This document shows positions 35,894-44,228 of a stretch of 64,000 bases of DNA, piece by piece. The position numbers and the translations under genes were made by a program. The notes below the pieces were generated by a model, which ran no database searches, was not told where the DNA came from, and worked only from the letters and a program-made list of their open reading frames with translations. Source of the stretch: Mycolicibacter icosiumassiliensis (GTDB lineage: Bacteria > Actinomycetota > Actinomycetes > Mycobacteriales > Mycobacteriaceae); NCBI RefSeq assembly GCF_900078685.2, contig NZ_LT546170.1, forward strand, positions 106,432 to 170,431, written 5' to 3'. Every line of letters starts with the position of its first letter. Position 1 is the stretch's first letter.

Positions 35894-36901
35894 TTAGGCG
35901 GCTGCCGTCTGGTCCTCCTGTTCGGCAGGTTTTGGTGGGTTGATCGCGGCGGCCTGGGGTAGGTCGATGATCTTGGGTGCGGTGTCGCGGCCGAACCGGT
36001 GCGGGTGGCGTGCTCGGGCGCCGGCGAGCACGACGCGGCGCTGGGTGTCCTTGGCGGCCGCCAGGCCGTAGAACACGTCAGCGGGGGTGTGCAGGCCGAT
36101 GCCACTGTGGTGGTGTTCGTGGTTGTACCAGTTGACGAACGTGCCCATGAAATCTCTTGCGTGATGGATGGATTCGAAGCGCTCCGGGAACGTCGGCGCG
36201 TATTTGAGTGTCTTGAACCAGGATTCGCTGTAGGGGTTGTCGTTGGAGACCTTCGGTCGTGAATGCGAGCGGGTCACGCCCAGATCATCGAGCAGGCTCG
36301 TCACGGATTTGCTGGTCATTGAGGTGCCCCGATCAGCGTGCACGACGTGTGGGATGCCGTAGGTGCCGAAGATCTGCTCCATCATCTCCTTGGCCAGCAC
36401 CCCGCATTCGCGGGCGTGCACGTGCACCCCGACGATGTAGCGCGAGTAGATGTCGATCATCACGTAGGCGTCGTAGTAGACCGCTTTGACCGGGCCCCGC
36501 AGTTTGGTGATGTCCCACGAGTAGACCTGCCGCGGTGCGGTCGCCACCAGTTCCGGGCAGACCGCCTTGCGGTGCCGAGCCAGGCGGCGCCGTTCCTTGA
36601 TCTGGTTATTGGCGTCCACCAGTCGGTACATGGTCGACATTGAGCACAGGTAGGTGCCCTCATCGAGCAGGGTGGCCCACACCTGCATCGGGGCGGCATC
36701 AACGAACCGGGCACTGTTGAGCTCGGCGAGGACTCGTGCGCATTCAGCCGGCGTGAGCTTGTTGACCGGCGCCCGCATCACCGGATCACGCGGCGGCACG
36801 GGTTTGGCGCGGCGGATCGCGGTCGAGCGGTGCATGCCGGTCAACGCCGCCGCCTTGCGGGTGGTGATCCCATGGCCGCGCAGGTCGGTCCAGGCGTCCA
36901 T
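35894..36901 (-). CDS. IS3-family transposase OrfB (DDE integrase domain)
   Basis: The 335-aa protein has an HTH_21-like N-terminus followed by an rve integrase core. The catalytic triad can be assigned to Asp in YSWDITKLRG, Asp in VVHADRGTSM and Glu in SNDNPYSESWFKTLKY. NWYNHEHHHSGIG near residue 260 is the usual C-terminal motif. Its ATG overlaps the OrfA stop (TGATG), so it may be made by reinitiation rather than the -1 frameshift common in this family. No internal break is seen. Confidence 0.93.
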   Translation of the reverse strand: MDAWTDLRGHGITTRKAAALTGMHRSTAIRRAKPVPPRDPVMRAPVNKLTPAECARVLAELNSARFVDAAPMQVWATLLDEGTYLCSMSTMYRLVDANNQIKERRRLARHRKAVCPELVATAPRQVYSWDITKLRGPVKAVYYDAYVMIDIYSRYIVGVHVHARECGVLAKEMMEQIFGTYGIPHVVHADRGTSMTSKSVTSLLDDLGVTRSHSRPKVSNDNPYSESWFKTLKYAPTFPERFESIHHARDFMGTFVNWYNHEHHHSGIGLHTPADVFYGLAAAKDTQRRVVLAGARARHPHRFGRDTAPKIIDLPQAAAINPPKPAEQEDQTAAA

Positions 36902-37365
36902 CAGGGCTTGGTCGGCTTGTCGAGCTGCTCCGCGCTCTCGGAGATGCTTTCCAAGAGCGCGTGTGCTTTTCCCATGATCTCCAAGGCAACCTCGGTGGTG
37001 GCCAACCGTTTGCTGGTTTGAGCGAGTTCCCGCTTGAGCCGGGCGATCTCGGCCTGCTCGGCCGTCAGCTTGCCGACCTTCGCCCCGGCCGGCTTGCCCT
37101 CAAGGACGCCAGCGTCGCGTTGCTTGCGCCACTCGCTGATCAGCGAGGAGTACAGGCCCTCACGACGCAGGTAAGCACCGCCATCGTTGGTGGTGCAGGC
37201 CTGCTCGTAGGCAGCCAGGTGCGCGAGCTTGTCGGCGGGACTGAACGAGCGCCGCCGTTGCGGGCCGTCGGCACGAGGGCCACTGGATTCCATGGCCGCA
37301 TTCTCCCCGGCGGTCGCCAGGCTGGAAATCGTCATCTTCGAGTTGATCCGTATCTCGCCCTGCAA
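36901..37365 (-). CDS. IS3-family transposase OrfA
   Basis: The 154-aa protein has an N-terminal HTH region (FSPADKLAHLAAYEQACTTNDGGAYLRREGLYSSLISEWRKQRD) and a C-terminal leucine-rich coiled coil (LTAEQAEIARLKRELAQTSKRL), typical for OrfA of IS3 elements. It binds the IS ends. ATG at 37365 is 40 bp inside the right end of the element. ATGs at 37335 and 37293 are alternatives. Confidence 0.88.
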   Translation of the reverse strand: MQGEIRINSKMTISSLATAGENAAMESSGPRADGPQRRRSFSPADKLAHLAAYEQACTTNDGGAYLRREGLYSSLISEWRKQRDAGVLEGKPAGAKVGKLTAEQAEIARLKRELAQTSKRLATTEVALEIMGKAHALLESISESAEQLDKPTKP

Positions 37366-37380
37366 GCGGATTGCTATGAA

Positions 37381-37405
37381 CCGTTGGACTCAACTCACCC
37401 TGACA
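37381..37405 (-). repeat. IS3-family terminal inverted repeat (transposase 5' side)
   Basis: On the minus strand about 25 bp beginning TGTCAGGGTG and ending TCCAACGG, upstream of OrfA. It pairs with 35867-35890. Confidence 0.7.
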
Positions 37406-37526
37406 CGCAGGGCCCGATGAAGGGCGGGCCGCAACGCTTCGGTGTCTGGCTAAGTAAGTATCACAATATTGACGCCCGCGTATAACGCCGCAGGTCCATG
37501 CATTGTGACTTTTAGTCCCCCGCGGC

Positions 37527-38432
37527 TCAGGCTCCGTACACCGGCACCGGCGGCCGCGACTGGGCCAGCAGATCGGTGACGACCGGACCCAGCTCGGCGG
37601 GGTCCCAGCGAGAGCCCTTGTCGGCCTGCGGGCCGTGCGCCCACCCCTCGGCAACCCGGATCTTGCCGCCTTCGACCTCGAAGACCTTGCCGGTCACCTC
37701 ACGCGACTCGACACTGCCCAGCCAGACCACCAGCGGGCTGACGTTCTCCGGGGCCATCGCGTCGAAGGCCTGGTCCTGGGTGTTCATCATGTCGGCGAAG
37801 ACGGTCTCGGTCATCCGGGTCCGCGCCGACGGGGCGATCGCGTTGACCCTGACGCCGTAGCGGCCCATCTCGGCCGAGGCGACCAGCGTCATTGCGGCGA
37901 TACCGGCCTTGGCGGCCGAGTAGTTGGCCTGCCCGACACTGCCCTGCAGGCCGGCGCCGGAGCTGGTGTTGATGATCCGGGCATCCACCGTTTCGCCGGC
38001 CTTGGATTGCGCCCGCCAATAGGCGGCGGCGTGCCGCATGGTGGCGAAGTGCCCCTTGAGGTGCACGGCGATGACGGCGTCGAATTCCTCTTCGCTGGTG
38101 TTGGCGAACATCCGGTCGCGCACGATGCCGGCATTGTTGACCAGTACGTCGAGCCCGCCGAACTGCTCGACCGCGGTCTGGATGAGCTGCTCCGCCTGGG
38201 CCCAGTCGGCGACGTTGGAGCCGTTGGCGACGGCCTCCCCGCCGGCTGCAACGATCTCGTCGACCACGCCCTGGGCGGCACTGCCCCCACCGGCCGGTGA
38301 GCCGTCCAGGCCCACGCCGATGTCGTTGACCACCACCCGGGCGCCCTCAGCGGCAAAGGCCAGCGCGTGCGCCCGCCCGATTCCGCCGCCGGCTCCGGTG
38401 ACGATGACCACGCGGCCGTCGAGAAGTCCCAT
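37527..38432 (-). CDS. Short-chain dehydrogenase (Rv3548c-like)
   Basis: A 301-aa SDR of the multifunctional-enzyme type: VIVTGAGGGIGRAHALAFA (NAD-binding, residues about 9-27), DIGVGLDG, VNNAGIVRDRMF, catalytic Ser in NTSSGAGLQGSVGQANYSAAKAG with Tyr and Lys. This resembles 3-hydroxyacyl-CoA dehydrogenase domains of peroxisomal MFE-2. ATG 38432 has AAGGAG upstream. It lies in the KstR2-controlled block with its neighbour SDR. The substrate is probably a ring C/D CoA-ester; not proven. Confidence 0.9.
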   Translation of the reverse strand: MGLLDGRVVIVTGAGGGIGRAHALAFAAEGARVVVNDIGVGLDGSPAGGGSAAQGVVDEIVAAGGEAVANGSNVADWAQAEQLIQTAVEQFGGLDVLVNNAGIVRDRMFANTSEEEFDAVIAVHLKGHFATMRHAAAYWRAQSKAGETVDARIINTSSGAGLQGSVGQANYSAAKAGIAAMTLVASAEMGRYGVRVNAIAPSARTRMTETVFADMMNTQDQAFDAMAPENVSPLVVWLGSVESREVTGKVFEVEGGKIRVAEGWAHGPQADKGSRWDPAELGPVVTDLLAQSRPPVPVYGA

Positions 38433-38445
38433 CAGTGTTCTCTCC

Positions 38446-39222
38446 TTATTTGTTAGCGCTGGATGCGTCGAGGTAGGCGGGGTTCTCGCCGCCACCGTGC
38501 ACGGTCAGGCTGGCGCCACTGACATAGGACGCCAGATCGGAACTCAAAAACGCTGCGGTCCAACCAATTTCAGATGGCTTGGCCAACCGGCCCAGTGGCA
38601 CGGTGGCGCCGACGGCGGCCACTGATTCGGCGTCGCCGTAGAACAATTCGGATTGCTCGGTCTCGACCATGCCGACCACGATCGAGTTGACCCGCACCTT
38701 CGGCGCCCATTCGACGGCCAGCGACGTGGTCAGGCTATCCACTCCTGCCTTGGCCGCGCCGTAGGCGGCGGTGCCCGGTGACGGCCGGTGGCCGCTGACG
38801 CTGGTGATGTTGACGATCGAGCCTCCGCTGTCCTGGGTCTGCATGACGGCGTTGGCGTGCGTGGACACCAGCAGGGTGCTGAGCAGGTTCAGCTCGATGA
38901 TCTTGCGGCTGAAGTTGGCCGACGCGTCGGCGGCCAACGCGAAGGGGGATCCGCCGGCGTTGTTGACTATCGTGTCGATCCGGCCGTGGGTGGCCACGAT
39001 CGCTTCGATCAGGGCCTTCACCGCGTCGTCGTCGCGGACGTCGCAGGAATGGAACTCATAGGGCAGGCCGTCCACCGGGCGTCGGGCGCAGGTCAACACC
39101 GTTGCGCCCTGGTCGGCGAAGACAGCGCTGATGCCCGCGCCGACGCCGCGCACTCCACCGGTCACCAGCACCACCTTGCCGGTCAATCCGAGGTTGATCG
39201 CGGCAGCCGCAGAGTCAGACAC
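38446..39222 (-). CDS. Short-chain dehydrogenase (Rv3549c-like)
   Basis: The 258-aa SDR has VLVTGGVRGVGAGISAVFA, VNNAGGSPF, catalytic NITSVSGHRPSPGTAAYGAAKAG and VHGGGENPAYLD near the end. The start is GTG at 39222, with a KstR2 box 15 bp upstream in the divergent promoter shared with echA20. It is transcribed together with the second SDR, 13 bp downstream. A role in ring C/D degradation is inferred from control and position. Confidence 0.9.
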   Translation of the reverse strand: MSDSAAAAINLGLTGKVVLVTGGVRGVGAGISAVFADQGATVLTCARRPVDGLPYEFHSCDVRDDDAVKALIEAIVATHGRIDTIVNNAGGSPFALAADASANFSRKIIELNLLSTLLVSTHANAVMQTQDSGGSIVNITSVSGHRPSPGTAAYGAAKAGVDSLTTSLAVEWAPKVRVNSIVVGMVETEQSELFYGDAESVAAVGATVPLGRLAKPSEIGWTAAFLSSDLASYVSGASLTVHGGGENPAYLDASSANK

Positions 39223-39237
39223 TGTGCTAGCGTACCA

Positions 39238-39251
39238 AGCAAGTGCTTGCT
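39238..39251. promoter_or_regulatory. KstR2 box in the Rv3549c-like/echA20 divergent promoter
   Basis: AGCAAGTGCTTGCT fits the KstR2 operator AnCAAGnnCTTGnT exactly and lies within a longer near-palindrome (CCAAGCAAGTGCTTGCTTAGG region). KstR2 is released by HIP-CoA. It controls both directions. Confidence 0.87.
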
Positions 39252-39301
39252 TAGGCAGCTATAGGTGTCCAAAGACCCCAATACGACAGGGAAGTCCGCC
39301 C

Positions 39302-40060
39302 ATGCCGATCACATCCACCACCGTCGAACCGGGGATCGTCGCGGTCACCGTCGACTTCCCACCGGTCAACGCCCTGCCCTCCCGCGCCTGGTTCGAACTC
39401 GGCGACGTCATCACCGCCGCCGGCAAGGACATGAACACCCACGCGGTGATCCTGCGCGCCGAAGGCCGCGGCTTCAACGCCGGCGTGGACATCAAGGAGA
39501 TGCAGGCCACCGAGGGCTTCACCGCCCTGATCGACGCCAACCGTGGCTGCTTCGCGGCGTTCAAGGCCGTCTACGAGTGCGCGGTGCCGGTGATCGCCGC
39601 GGTCAACGGATTCTGCGTGGGCGGCGGTATCGGCCTGGTCGGCAACGCCGATGTGATCGTGGCCTCCGACGACGCCAAGTTCGGGCTGCCGGAGGTGGAG
39701 CGCGGCGCGCTGGGCGCGGCCACCCACCTGTCCCGGCTGGTGCCGCAGCACATGATGCGCCGGTTGTTCTACACCGCAGCCACCGTCCCCGCCTCGGTCC
39801 TGGCCAACTACGGCTCGGTGCACGAAGTGGTGCCGCGGGCTGAGCTCGACGAGGCCGCGCTGCGGGTGGCCCGCGACATCGCGTCCAAGGACACCCGGGT
39901 GATCCGAGCCGCCAAGGAAGCCCTCAACCTCATCGACGTGCAGAAGGTCAACTCCAGCTACCGGATGGAGCAGGGCTTCACCTTCGAACTCAACCTCGCC
40001 GGCGTGGCCGACGAGCACCGCGACGCATTCGCCGGGACCGAGAAGGGCGCCAAGAAATGA
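39302..40060 (+). CDS. echA20: Enoyl-CoA hydratase-superfamily ring-D hydrolase EchA20
   Basis: EchA20 opens ring D of the HIP-derived CoA ester by hydrolysis. The 252-aa crotonase-fold protein from ATG 39302 shows the oxyanion-hole segments GRGFNAGVDIKEMQ and NGFCVGGGIGLVGNADVIVAS and the active-site region FGLPEVERGALGAATHLSRLVP. It is first in the operon echA20-ipdA-ipdB-ipdC, with the next ATG overlapping its stop. It equals Rv3550. Confidence 0.95.
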   Translation: MPITSTTVEPGIVAVTVDFPPVNALPSRAWFELGDVITAAGKDMNTHAVILRAEGRGFNAGVDIKEMQATEGFTALIDANRGCFAAFKAVYECAVPVIAAVNGFCVGGGIGLVGNADVIVASDDAKFGLPEVERGALGAATHLSRLVPQHMMRRLFYTAATVPASVLANYGSVHEVVPRAELDEAALRVARDIASKDTRVIRAAKEALNLIDVQKVNSSYRMEQGFTFELNLAGVADEHRDAFAGTEKGAKK

Positions 40061-40935
40061 GCAAGGTCACTACCCTCGACGACGCCGTCGCCGAACTGCG
40101 CGACGGCATGACCATCGGCATCGGCGGCTGGGGCTCGCGCCGTAAGCCGATGGCGTTCGTCCGCGCCATGCTGCGTACCGACGTCAAGGATCTGACCGTA
40201 GTGACCTACGGCGGACCGGATCTGGGACTGCTGTGTTCGGCGGGCAAGGTGCGCCGGGCCTACTACGGCTTCGTCTCGCTGGACTCTCCCCCGTTCTACG
40301 ACCCGTGGTTCTCGCGTGCCCGCACCACCGGGGCGATCGAGGCCCGCGAGATGGACGAGGGCATGCTGCGCTGCGGACTGCAGGCCGCCGCCCAGCGGCT
40401 GCCGTTCCTGCCGATTCGCGCCGGGCTGGGCAGCTCGGTCATCGACTTCTGGGAGGGTGAGCTCAAGACCGTCACCTCTCCGTACCCCGTCGAGGGCGGT
40501 CACGAGACCCTGGTCGCGATGCCGGCGCTGAACCTGGACGCCGCGTTCGTGCACATGAACCTCGGCGATGAGCGCGGCAACGCCGCCTACACCGGCATCG
40601 ACCCGTACTTCGACGACCTGTTCCTGATGTCGGCGCAGCGCCGCTTCCTGTCGGTGGAAAAGATCGTGCCCACCGAAGAGCTGATCGCCACCACGTCACC
40701 GCAGACCCAGGTGATCAACCGGATGATGGTGGACAAGGTGGTCGAAGCCCCGGGTGGAGCTCACTTCACCATTGGCGCAGCCGATTACGGCCGCGACGAG
40801 AAGTTCCAGCGGCACTACGCCGAAGCCGCCAAGTCCGACGAGACCTGGGCGGAATTCAAGGCCACCTACCTGTCCGGCAGCGAAGACGACTACCAGGCTG
40901 CGGTCAAGGCATTCGGAGCGGAGGCACAAGCATGA
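40057..40935 (+). CDS. ipdA: IpdA, alpha subunit of the ring-C hydrolase (COCHEA-CoA hydrolase)
   Basis: IpdAB has a class I CoA-transferase fold but hydrolyses the last steroid ring. The 292-aa protein begins DDAVAELRDGMTIGIGGWGSRRKPMAFVRAMLR and includes GLLCSAGKVRRAYYGFVSLD, both typical of CoA-transferase alpha subunits. It is translationally coupled (ATGA) to echA20 and ipdB. It equals Rv3551. Confidence 0.95.
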   Translation: MSKVTTLDDAVAELRDGMTIGIGGWGSRRKPMAFVRAMLRTDVKDLTVVTYGGPDLGLLCSAGKVRRAYYGFVSLDSPPFYDPWFSRARTTGAIEAREMDEGMLRCGLQAAAQRLPFLPIRAGLGSSVIDFWEGELKTVTSPYPVEGGHETLVAMPALNLDAAFVHMNLGDERGNAAYTGIDPYFDDLFLMSAQRRFLSVEKIVPTEELIATTSPQTQVINRMMVDKVVEAPGGAHFTIGAADYGRDEKFQRHYAEAAKSDETWAEFKATYLSGSEDDYQAAVKAFGAEAQA

Positions 40936-41684
40936 CCGATTCACCCACTCGCGCCGAGATCTGCGCGGTCGCCTGCGCCGAGCTGTTCCGCGACGCCGGC
41001 GAGATCATGGCCTCACCCATGGCCACGGTGCCCTCGGTCGGCGCCCGCCTCGCCCGTCTCACCTTCTCCCCCGACCTGGTGCTCACCGACGGGGAGGCCC
41101 GCATCCTGGCCGACACCCCGGCGATCGGCAAGGTCGGGCCGCTGGAGGGGTGGATGCCGTTCAACCGAGTCTTCGAAACCCTGTCGTGGGGCCGGCGCCA
41201 TGTGATCATGGGCGCCAACCAGATCGACCGCTACGGCAACCAGAACTTGAGCGCGTTCGGCCCGCTGCAGCAGCCCACCCGGCAGATGTTCGGAGTTCGC
41301 GGGGCGCCCGGTAACACCATCAACCACACCACCAGCTACTGGGTGGGCGCGCACTCGTCGCGGGTGTTCTGCGAGACCGTCGACATCGTCTCGGGTATCG
41401 GCTACGACAAGGTCGACCCGGCCAACCCGGCATTCCGCTTCTTCAACCTGGGCGGCGTGGTGACCAACCTCGGGGTATTCGACTTCGGCGGTCCGTCGCA
41501 TCAGATGCGCGCGGTCTCGCTGCACCCCGGGGTCACCGCCGACGAGGTCGCCGAGAACACCGCGTTCGAGGTGCACGGCTTGGGCGAGGCCGCGGTGACC
41601 CGGGAGCCCACGGTCGAGGAGCTGCGGCTGATCCGCGAGGTCATCGACCCGAAGTCGCTGCGGGACAAAGAAGTACGAGCATGA
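40932..41684 (+). CDS. ipdB: IpdB, beta subunit of the ring-C hydrolase
   Basis: A 250-aa CoA-transferase beta-like subunit with FSPDLVLTDGEARI, NQIDRYGNQNLSAFG and RGAPGNTINHTTSYWVGAHSSRVFCE. Forms the IpdAB complex with the previous gene product. It overlaps both neighbours by 4 bp. It equals Rv3552. Confidence 0.95.
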   Translation: MTDSPTRAEICAVACAELFRDAGEIMASPMATVPSVGARLARLTFSPDLVLTDGEARILADTPAIGKVGPLEGWMPFNRVFETLSWGRRHVIMGANQIDRYGNQNLSAFGPLQQPTRQMFGVRGAPGNTINHTTSYWVGAHSSRVFCETVDIVSGIGYDKVDPANPAFRFFNLGGVVTNLGVFDFGGPSHQMRAVSLHPGVTADEVAENTAFEVHGLGEAAVTREPTVEELRLIREVIDPKSLRDKEVRA

Positions 41685-42754
41685 GCCGGTTGAAGACCCC
41701 GCTGACCGAGCTGGTCGGCGTCGAACACCCGGTGGTGCAGACCGGGATGGGCTGGGTGGCCGGCGCCCGGCTGGTCTCGGCCACCGCCAATGCCGGCGGG
41801 CTGGGCATCCTGGCCTCGGCGACCATGACGATCGACGAGCTGGCCACCGCGATCGCCAAGGTGAAGTCCAGCACCGACAAGCCCTTCGGGGTCAACATCC
41901 GCGCCGACGGAGCCGATGCCGGCGACCGGGTGGATCTGATGATCCGCGAGGGTGTCAAGGTGGCGTCGTTCGCGCTGGCCCCCAAGGCCGAGTTGATCGC
42001 CAAGCTCAAAGAGGCCGGCTCGGTGGTGATCCCGTCGGTCGGTGCGGCCAAGCACGCCAAGAAGGTGGCGTCCTGGGGAGCCGACGCGGTGATCGTGCAG
42101 GGCGGCGAGGGCGGCGGGCACACCGGCCCGGTCGCCACCACGCTGCTGTTGCCGTCGGTGCTCGACGCGGTAGCCGGCACCGGAGTTCAGGTGATCGCCG
42201 CCGGCGGCTTCTTCGACGGCCGCGGCCTGGCCGCCGCGCTGTCCTATGGCGCGACCGGCGTCGCGATGGGCACCCGGTTCCTGCTGACCAGCGACTCCAC
42301 CGTTCCGGACGCGGTCAAGCAGCGCTACCTGGCCGCCGACCTGAACGGCACCGTGGTTTCCACCCGGGTCGACGGCATGCCGCATCGGGTGCTGCGCACC
42401 GAACTGGTGAACAAGCTCGAAAGCGGCTCACGGGCACGCGGTTTCAGCGCTGCCATCCGCAACGCGGCGAAGTTCAAGAAGATGTCGCAGATGAGCTGGC
42501 CGGCCATGGTCAAAGACGGACTGGCGATGCGGCACGGCAAGGAACTCACCTGGTCGCAGCTGCTGATGGCCGGCAACACTCCGATGTTGCTCAAAGCCGG
42601 TCTGGTGGAAGGCAACACCGAAGCCGGCGTGCTGGCCTCGGGCCAGGTGGCGGGCATCCTGGACAGCCTGCCGTCCTGCGCGGAGCTGATTAACTCGATC
42701 GTCGACGACGCAGTCGAGCACCTGCAGGCTGCGGCGTCCCACATCCAGCCCTAA
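41681..42754 (+). CDS. ipdC: IpdC, NAD(P)H-dependent flavoprotein of ring C/D degradation
   Basis: The 357-aa protein is a nitronate-monooxygenase-like TIM barrel: VVQTGMGWVAGARLVSATANAGGLG at the N-terminus, VIVQGGEGGGHTGPVATTLLLPSV (FMN phosphate region), VIAAGGFFDGRGLAAALSYGATGVAMGTRFLLT. IpdC acts as a reductase for an unsaturated ring C/D CoA-ester in the pathway. It is the last gene of the operon. fdxB, which follows in M. tuberculosis (Rv3554), is not here. Confidence 0.94.
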   Translation: MSRLKTPLTELVGVEHPVVQTGMGWVAGARLVSATANAGGLGILASATMTIDELATAIAKVKSSTDKPFGVNIRADGADAGDRVDLMIREGVKVASFALAPKAELIAKLKEAGSVVIPSVGAAKHAKKVASWGADAVIVQGGEGGGHTGPVATTLLLPSVLDAVAGTGVQVIAAGGFFDGRGLAAALSYGATGVAMGTRFLLTSDSTVPDAVKQRYLAADLNGTVVSTRVDGMPHRVLRTELVNKLESGSRARGFSAAIRNAAKFKKMSQMSWPAMVKDGLAMRHGKELTWSQLLMAGNTPMLLKAGLVEGNTEAGVLASGQVAGILDSLPSCAELINSIVDDAVEHLQAAASHIQP

Positions 42755-42758
42755 CCCC

Positions 42759-42810
42759 GAGTGTGAACCTCACGACGCAACACGCCGCGGAAGCGTCGCC
42801 AATTCCACAC
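42759..42810. repeat. Palindromic element, degenerate copy A
   Basis: Left arm GAGTGTGAACCTC, right arm degenerate (AATTCCACAC). The middle ACGACGCAACACGCCGCGG resembles copies at 43743-43796 and 61535-61588. It covers the 3' end of the DUF559 gene and lies between its stop and that of the convergent ipdC, so it may also serve as a terminator. Confidence 0.7.
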
Positions 42811-43687
42811 CCACGCCGGGGCCGGCCCAGCCAGCGGCGTACATCGCGTCCGCTACCCGAGCGATCAGCGTCGCCTTCCGGTAGCGGAGCAGCTCGGCAC
42901 TGACCCGAATGATCAGCCAACCCTGCTCGGCCAGCGCCACCTGACGGTCGATGTCGCGCTGCCGCTGTTTCGGGTCGGTCCAATGCTGCGGGCCGTCATA
43001 CTCGATGCCGACCTTCAATTCCCGATATCCCATGTCGACTCGCGCCACGAACCCGCCGTATTCGTCGTACACCACGATCTGGGTCTCCGGGCGCGGCAGG
43101 CCCGCGTCGATGAGCGCCAGCCGGGTGCGGCTCTCTTGGTGCGATTCCGCGCCGGCGTCGACCAGCGGCAGGATTCGTCGCAGCCGATTCAAGCCCCGCA
43201 CTCCCGGATGCGCGGCGATGACGGCCTCGACGTCGGTTATCCCGATACCGGTGGCATTGGCCAGTGCGTCGACGCGCGCGACGGCAAGCACCCTCGACGG
43301 CGTTCGCCGTCCGATGTCAAAAGCCGTCCGGGCCGGGCTAGTTACCGCCATCCCGTCGACGGCTATCACCTCACCGGCTTTCAGGGTGTCGGTGTGAACG
43401 ACAAGCCTTGGCGGTGGCTTGCGATTGACGTACACCAGTTCCGCGTCGAGTTCAGGGCTCACCCACTTGGACCCCAGCAGCGCTGCACCCGAGTTACCGC
43501 CGACGATTCCCCTCCGCCGCGACCACAGCCAGGCCGCGCACGCCCGTTGCCGCGCGGTCAGCGTGATGCCCCATGGGGCGTAGACACCTGGGTAGATCGG
43601 TTCGTAGAGCGTCCGCATCGCCCGCTCGGGAATCATCTTGGCAGCCAATGCTTCGACCCCAAGGAACGGCCAGTCCAGTTCTGTCAT
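42770..43687 (-). CDS. DUF559-type endonuclease-domain protein (Rv3555c-like)
   Basis: The 305-aa protein has an N-terminal AbiEi-like region (SRRRGIVGGNSGAALLGSKW and ITSPARTAFDIGRRTP-like) and a C-terminal DUF559/Vsr-like nuclease fold: GYRELKVGIEYDGPQHWTDPKQRQRDIDRQVALAEQGW, with the D/E..Q/H pattern expected of PD-(D/E)XK nucleases. The C-terminus is encoded within a palindromic repeat, and a second copy lies 56 bp upstream. Start ATG 43687; GTG 43693 is possible. Function is unknown; similar genes are multicopy in mycobacteria. Confidence 0.8.
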   Translation of the reverse strand: MTELDWPFLGVEALAAKMIPERAMRTLYEPIYPGVYAPWGITLTARQRACAAWLWSRRRGIVGGNSGAALLGSKWVSPELDAELVYVNRKPPPRLVVHTDTLKAGEVIAVDGMAVTSPARTAFDIGRRTPSRVLAVARVDALANATGIGITDVEAVIAAHPGVRGLNRLRRILPLVDAGAESHQESRTRLALIDAGLPRPETQIVVYDEYGGFVARVDMGYRELKVGIEYDGPQHWTDPKQRQRDIDRQVALAEQGWLIIRVSAELLRYRKATLIARVADAMYAAGWAGPGVGVELATLPRRVAS

Positions 43688-43742
43688 GCCCACAGCGTGC
43701 TACCGGACGTCAATCCACCCCGACAGCACTCCACAGCCCGCT

Positions 43743-43796
43743 GAGTGTGAATCTCACGACGCGACCCGCCGCAGCGGCGTCGCGAGATTCACACTC
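43743..43796. repeat. Palindromic element, perfect copy B
   Basis: Perfect 13-bp arms GAGTGTGAATCTC (43743-43755) and GAGATTCACACTC (43784-43796). The 28-bp centre contains a further GCCGC/GCGGC inverted repeat, giving a long hairpin. It lies between the DUF559 gene and the stop of the VOC gene upstream in the same direction. Confidence 0.88.
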
Positions 43797-43806
43797 GGCG
43801 CAAGGG

Positions 43807-44196
43807 TTAGGCCTCCGCCACCATCAGGGTGTGCCCGGTCGGGTCGCGGAACCAGAACATCGGCGGAACCGGGTCCCCCATCCGCGCCACTTGAGCATCG
43901 ACGTCGACACCGAGTTCGGCCATCGCGGCGTGGGTGGCATCGATGTCATCGGTGTTCAGAACGATGCCGGTGTCGGTCGGTTCGACCGGCCCGCTCTCCG
44001 GCGGCGGCGGGGCCAGGGCGATGCCGGCCAAGCCGGTGGGCGGGTAGACCTCGATCCACCGGTAGCCACCGCCCATCTCGATGTCGGTGCGCTTCTCAAA
44101 GCCCAGCGACTCATAGAAAGCCACCGCCTTGTCCTGCTCGGGCGTCGGCACGCACACCAGGTTGATCGTCTTCAGGCCGGTCTTGGTCGTGCTCAT
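43807..44196 (-). CDS. VOC (glyoxalase/bleomycin-resistance fold) protein
   Basis: The 129-aa protein has the beta-alpha-beta-beta-beta modules of the VOC fold: TINLVCVPTPEQDKAVAFYESLGFEKRTDIEMG and FWFRDPTGHTLMVAEA, with likely metal ligands His/Glu at positions of the paired modules. ATG 44196 has a good AAGGAG spacing; ATG 44199 is also possible. It is in one direction with the DUF899 gene 32 bp upstream and may be controlled by the TetR gene beyond it. Substrate unknown. Confidence 0.87.
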   Translation of the reverse strand: MSTTKTGLKTINLVCVPTPEQDKAVAFYESLGFEKRTDIEMGGGYRWIEVYPPTGLAGIALAPPPPESGPVEPTDTGIVLNTDDIDATHAAMAELGVDVDAQVARMGDPVPPMFWFRDPTGHTLMVAEA

Positions 44197-44228
44197 CATT
44201 CTCCTTCTGTTGGGATGGGTTGGGGACA

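Larger units (their letters stand above)
35867..37405 (-). mobile_element. IS3-family insertion sequence (about 1.54 kb)
   Basis: Two overlapping minus-strand transposase genes are bracketed by imperfect inverted repeats. The left end reads TGTCAAGGTG then TTTGAGTCCA (from 35867). The right end, read on the minus strand, is TGTCAGGGTG then AGTTGAGTCCA (from 37405). The repeats differ mainly by a 1-bp indel and a few substitutions. The flanks (ATT before, CGC after) show no obvious 3-bp target duplication, so one end may be misplaced or the insertion may be old or recombined. Confidence 0.8.

Noticed and set aside
31515-37515. GCATTGTGAC-TTTAG similarity at 31515 and 37500 as ends of a larger element
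   Set aside because: The copies are in direct orientation with a mismatch. Chance matches of this length are expected several times in 64 kb.
41501-42385. Long minus-strand open frame opposite ipdC
   Set aside because: A shadow frame of a strongly conserved gene, with no domain and no ribosome-binding site.
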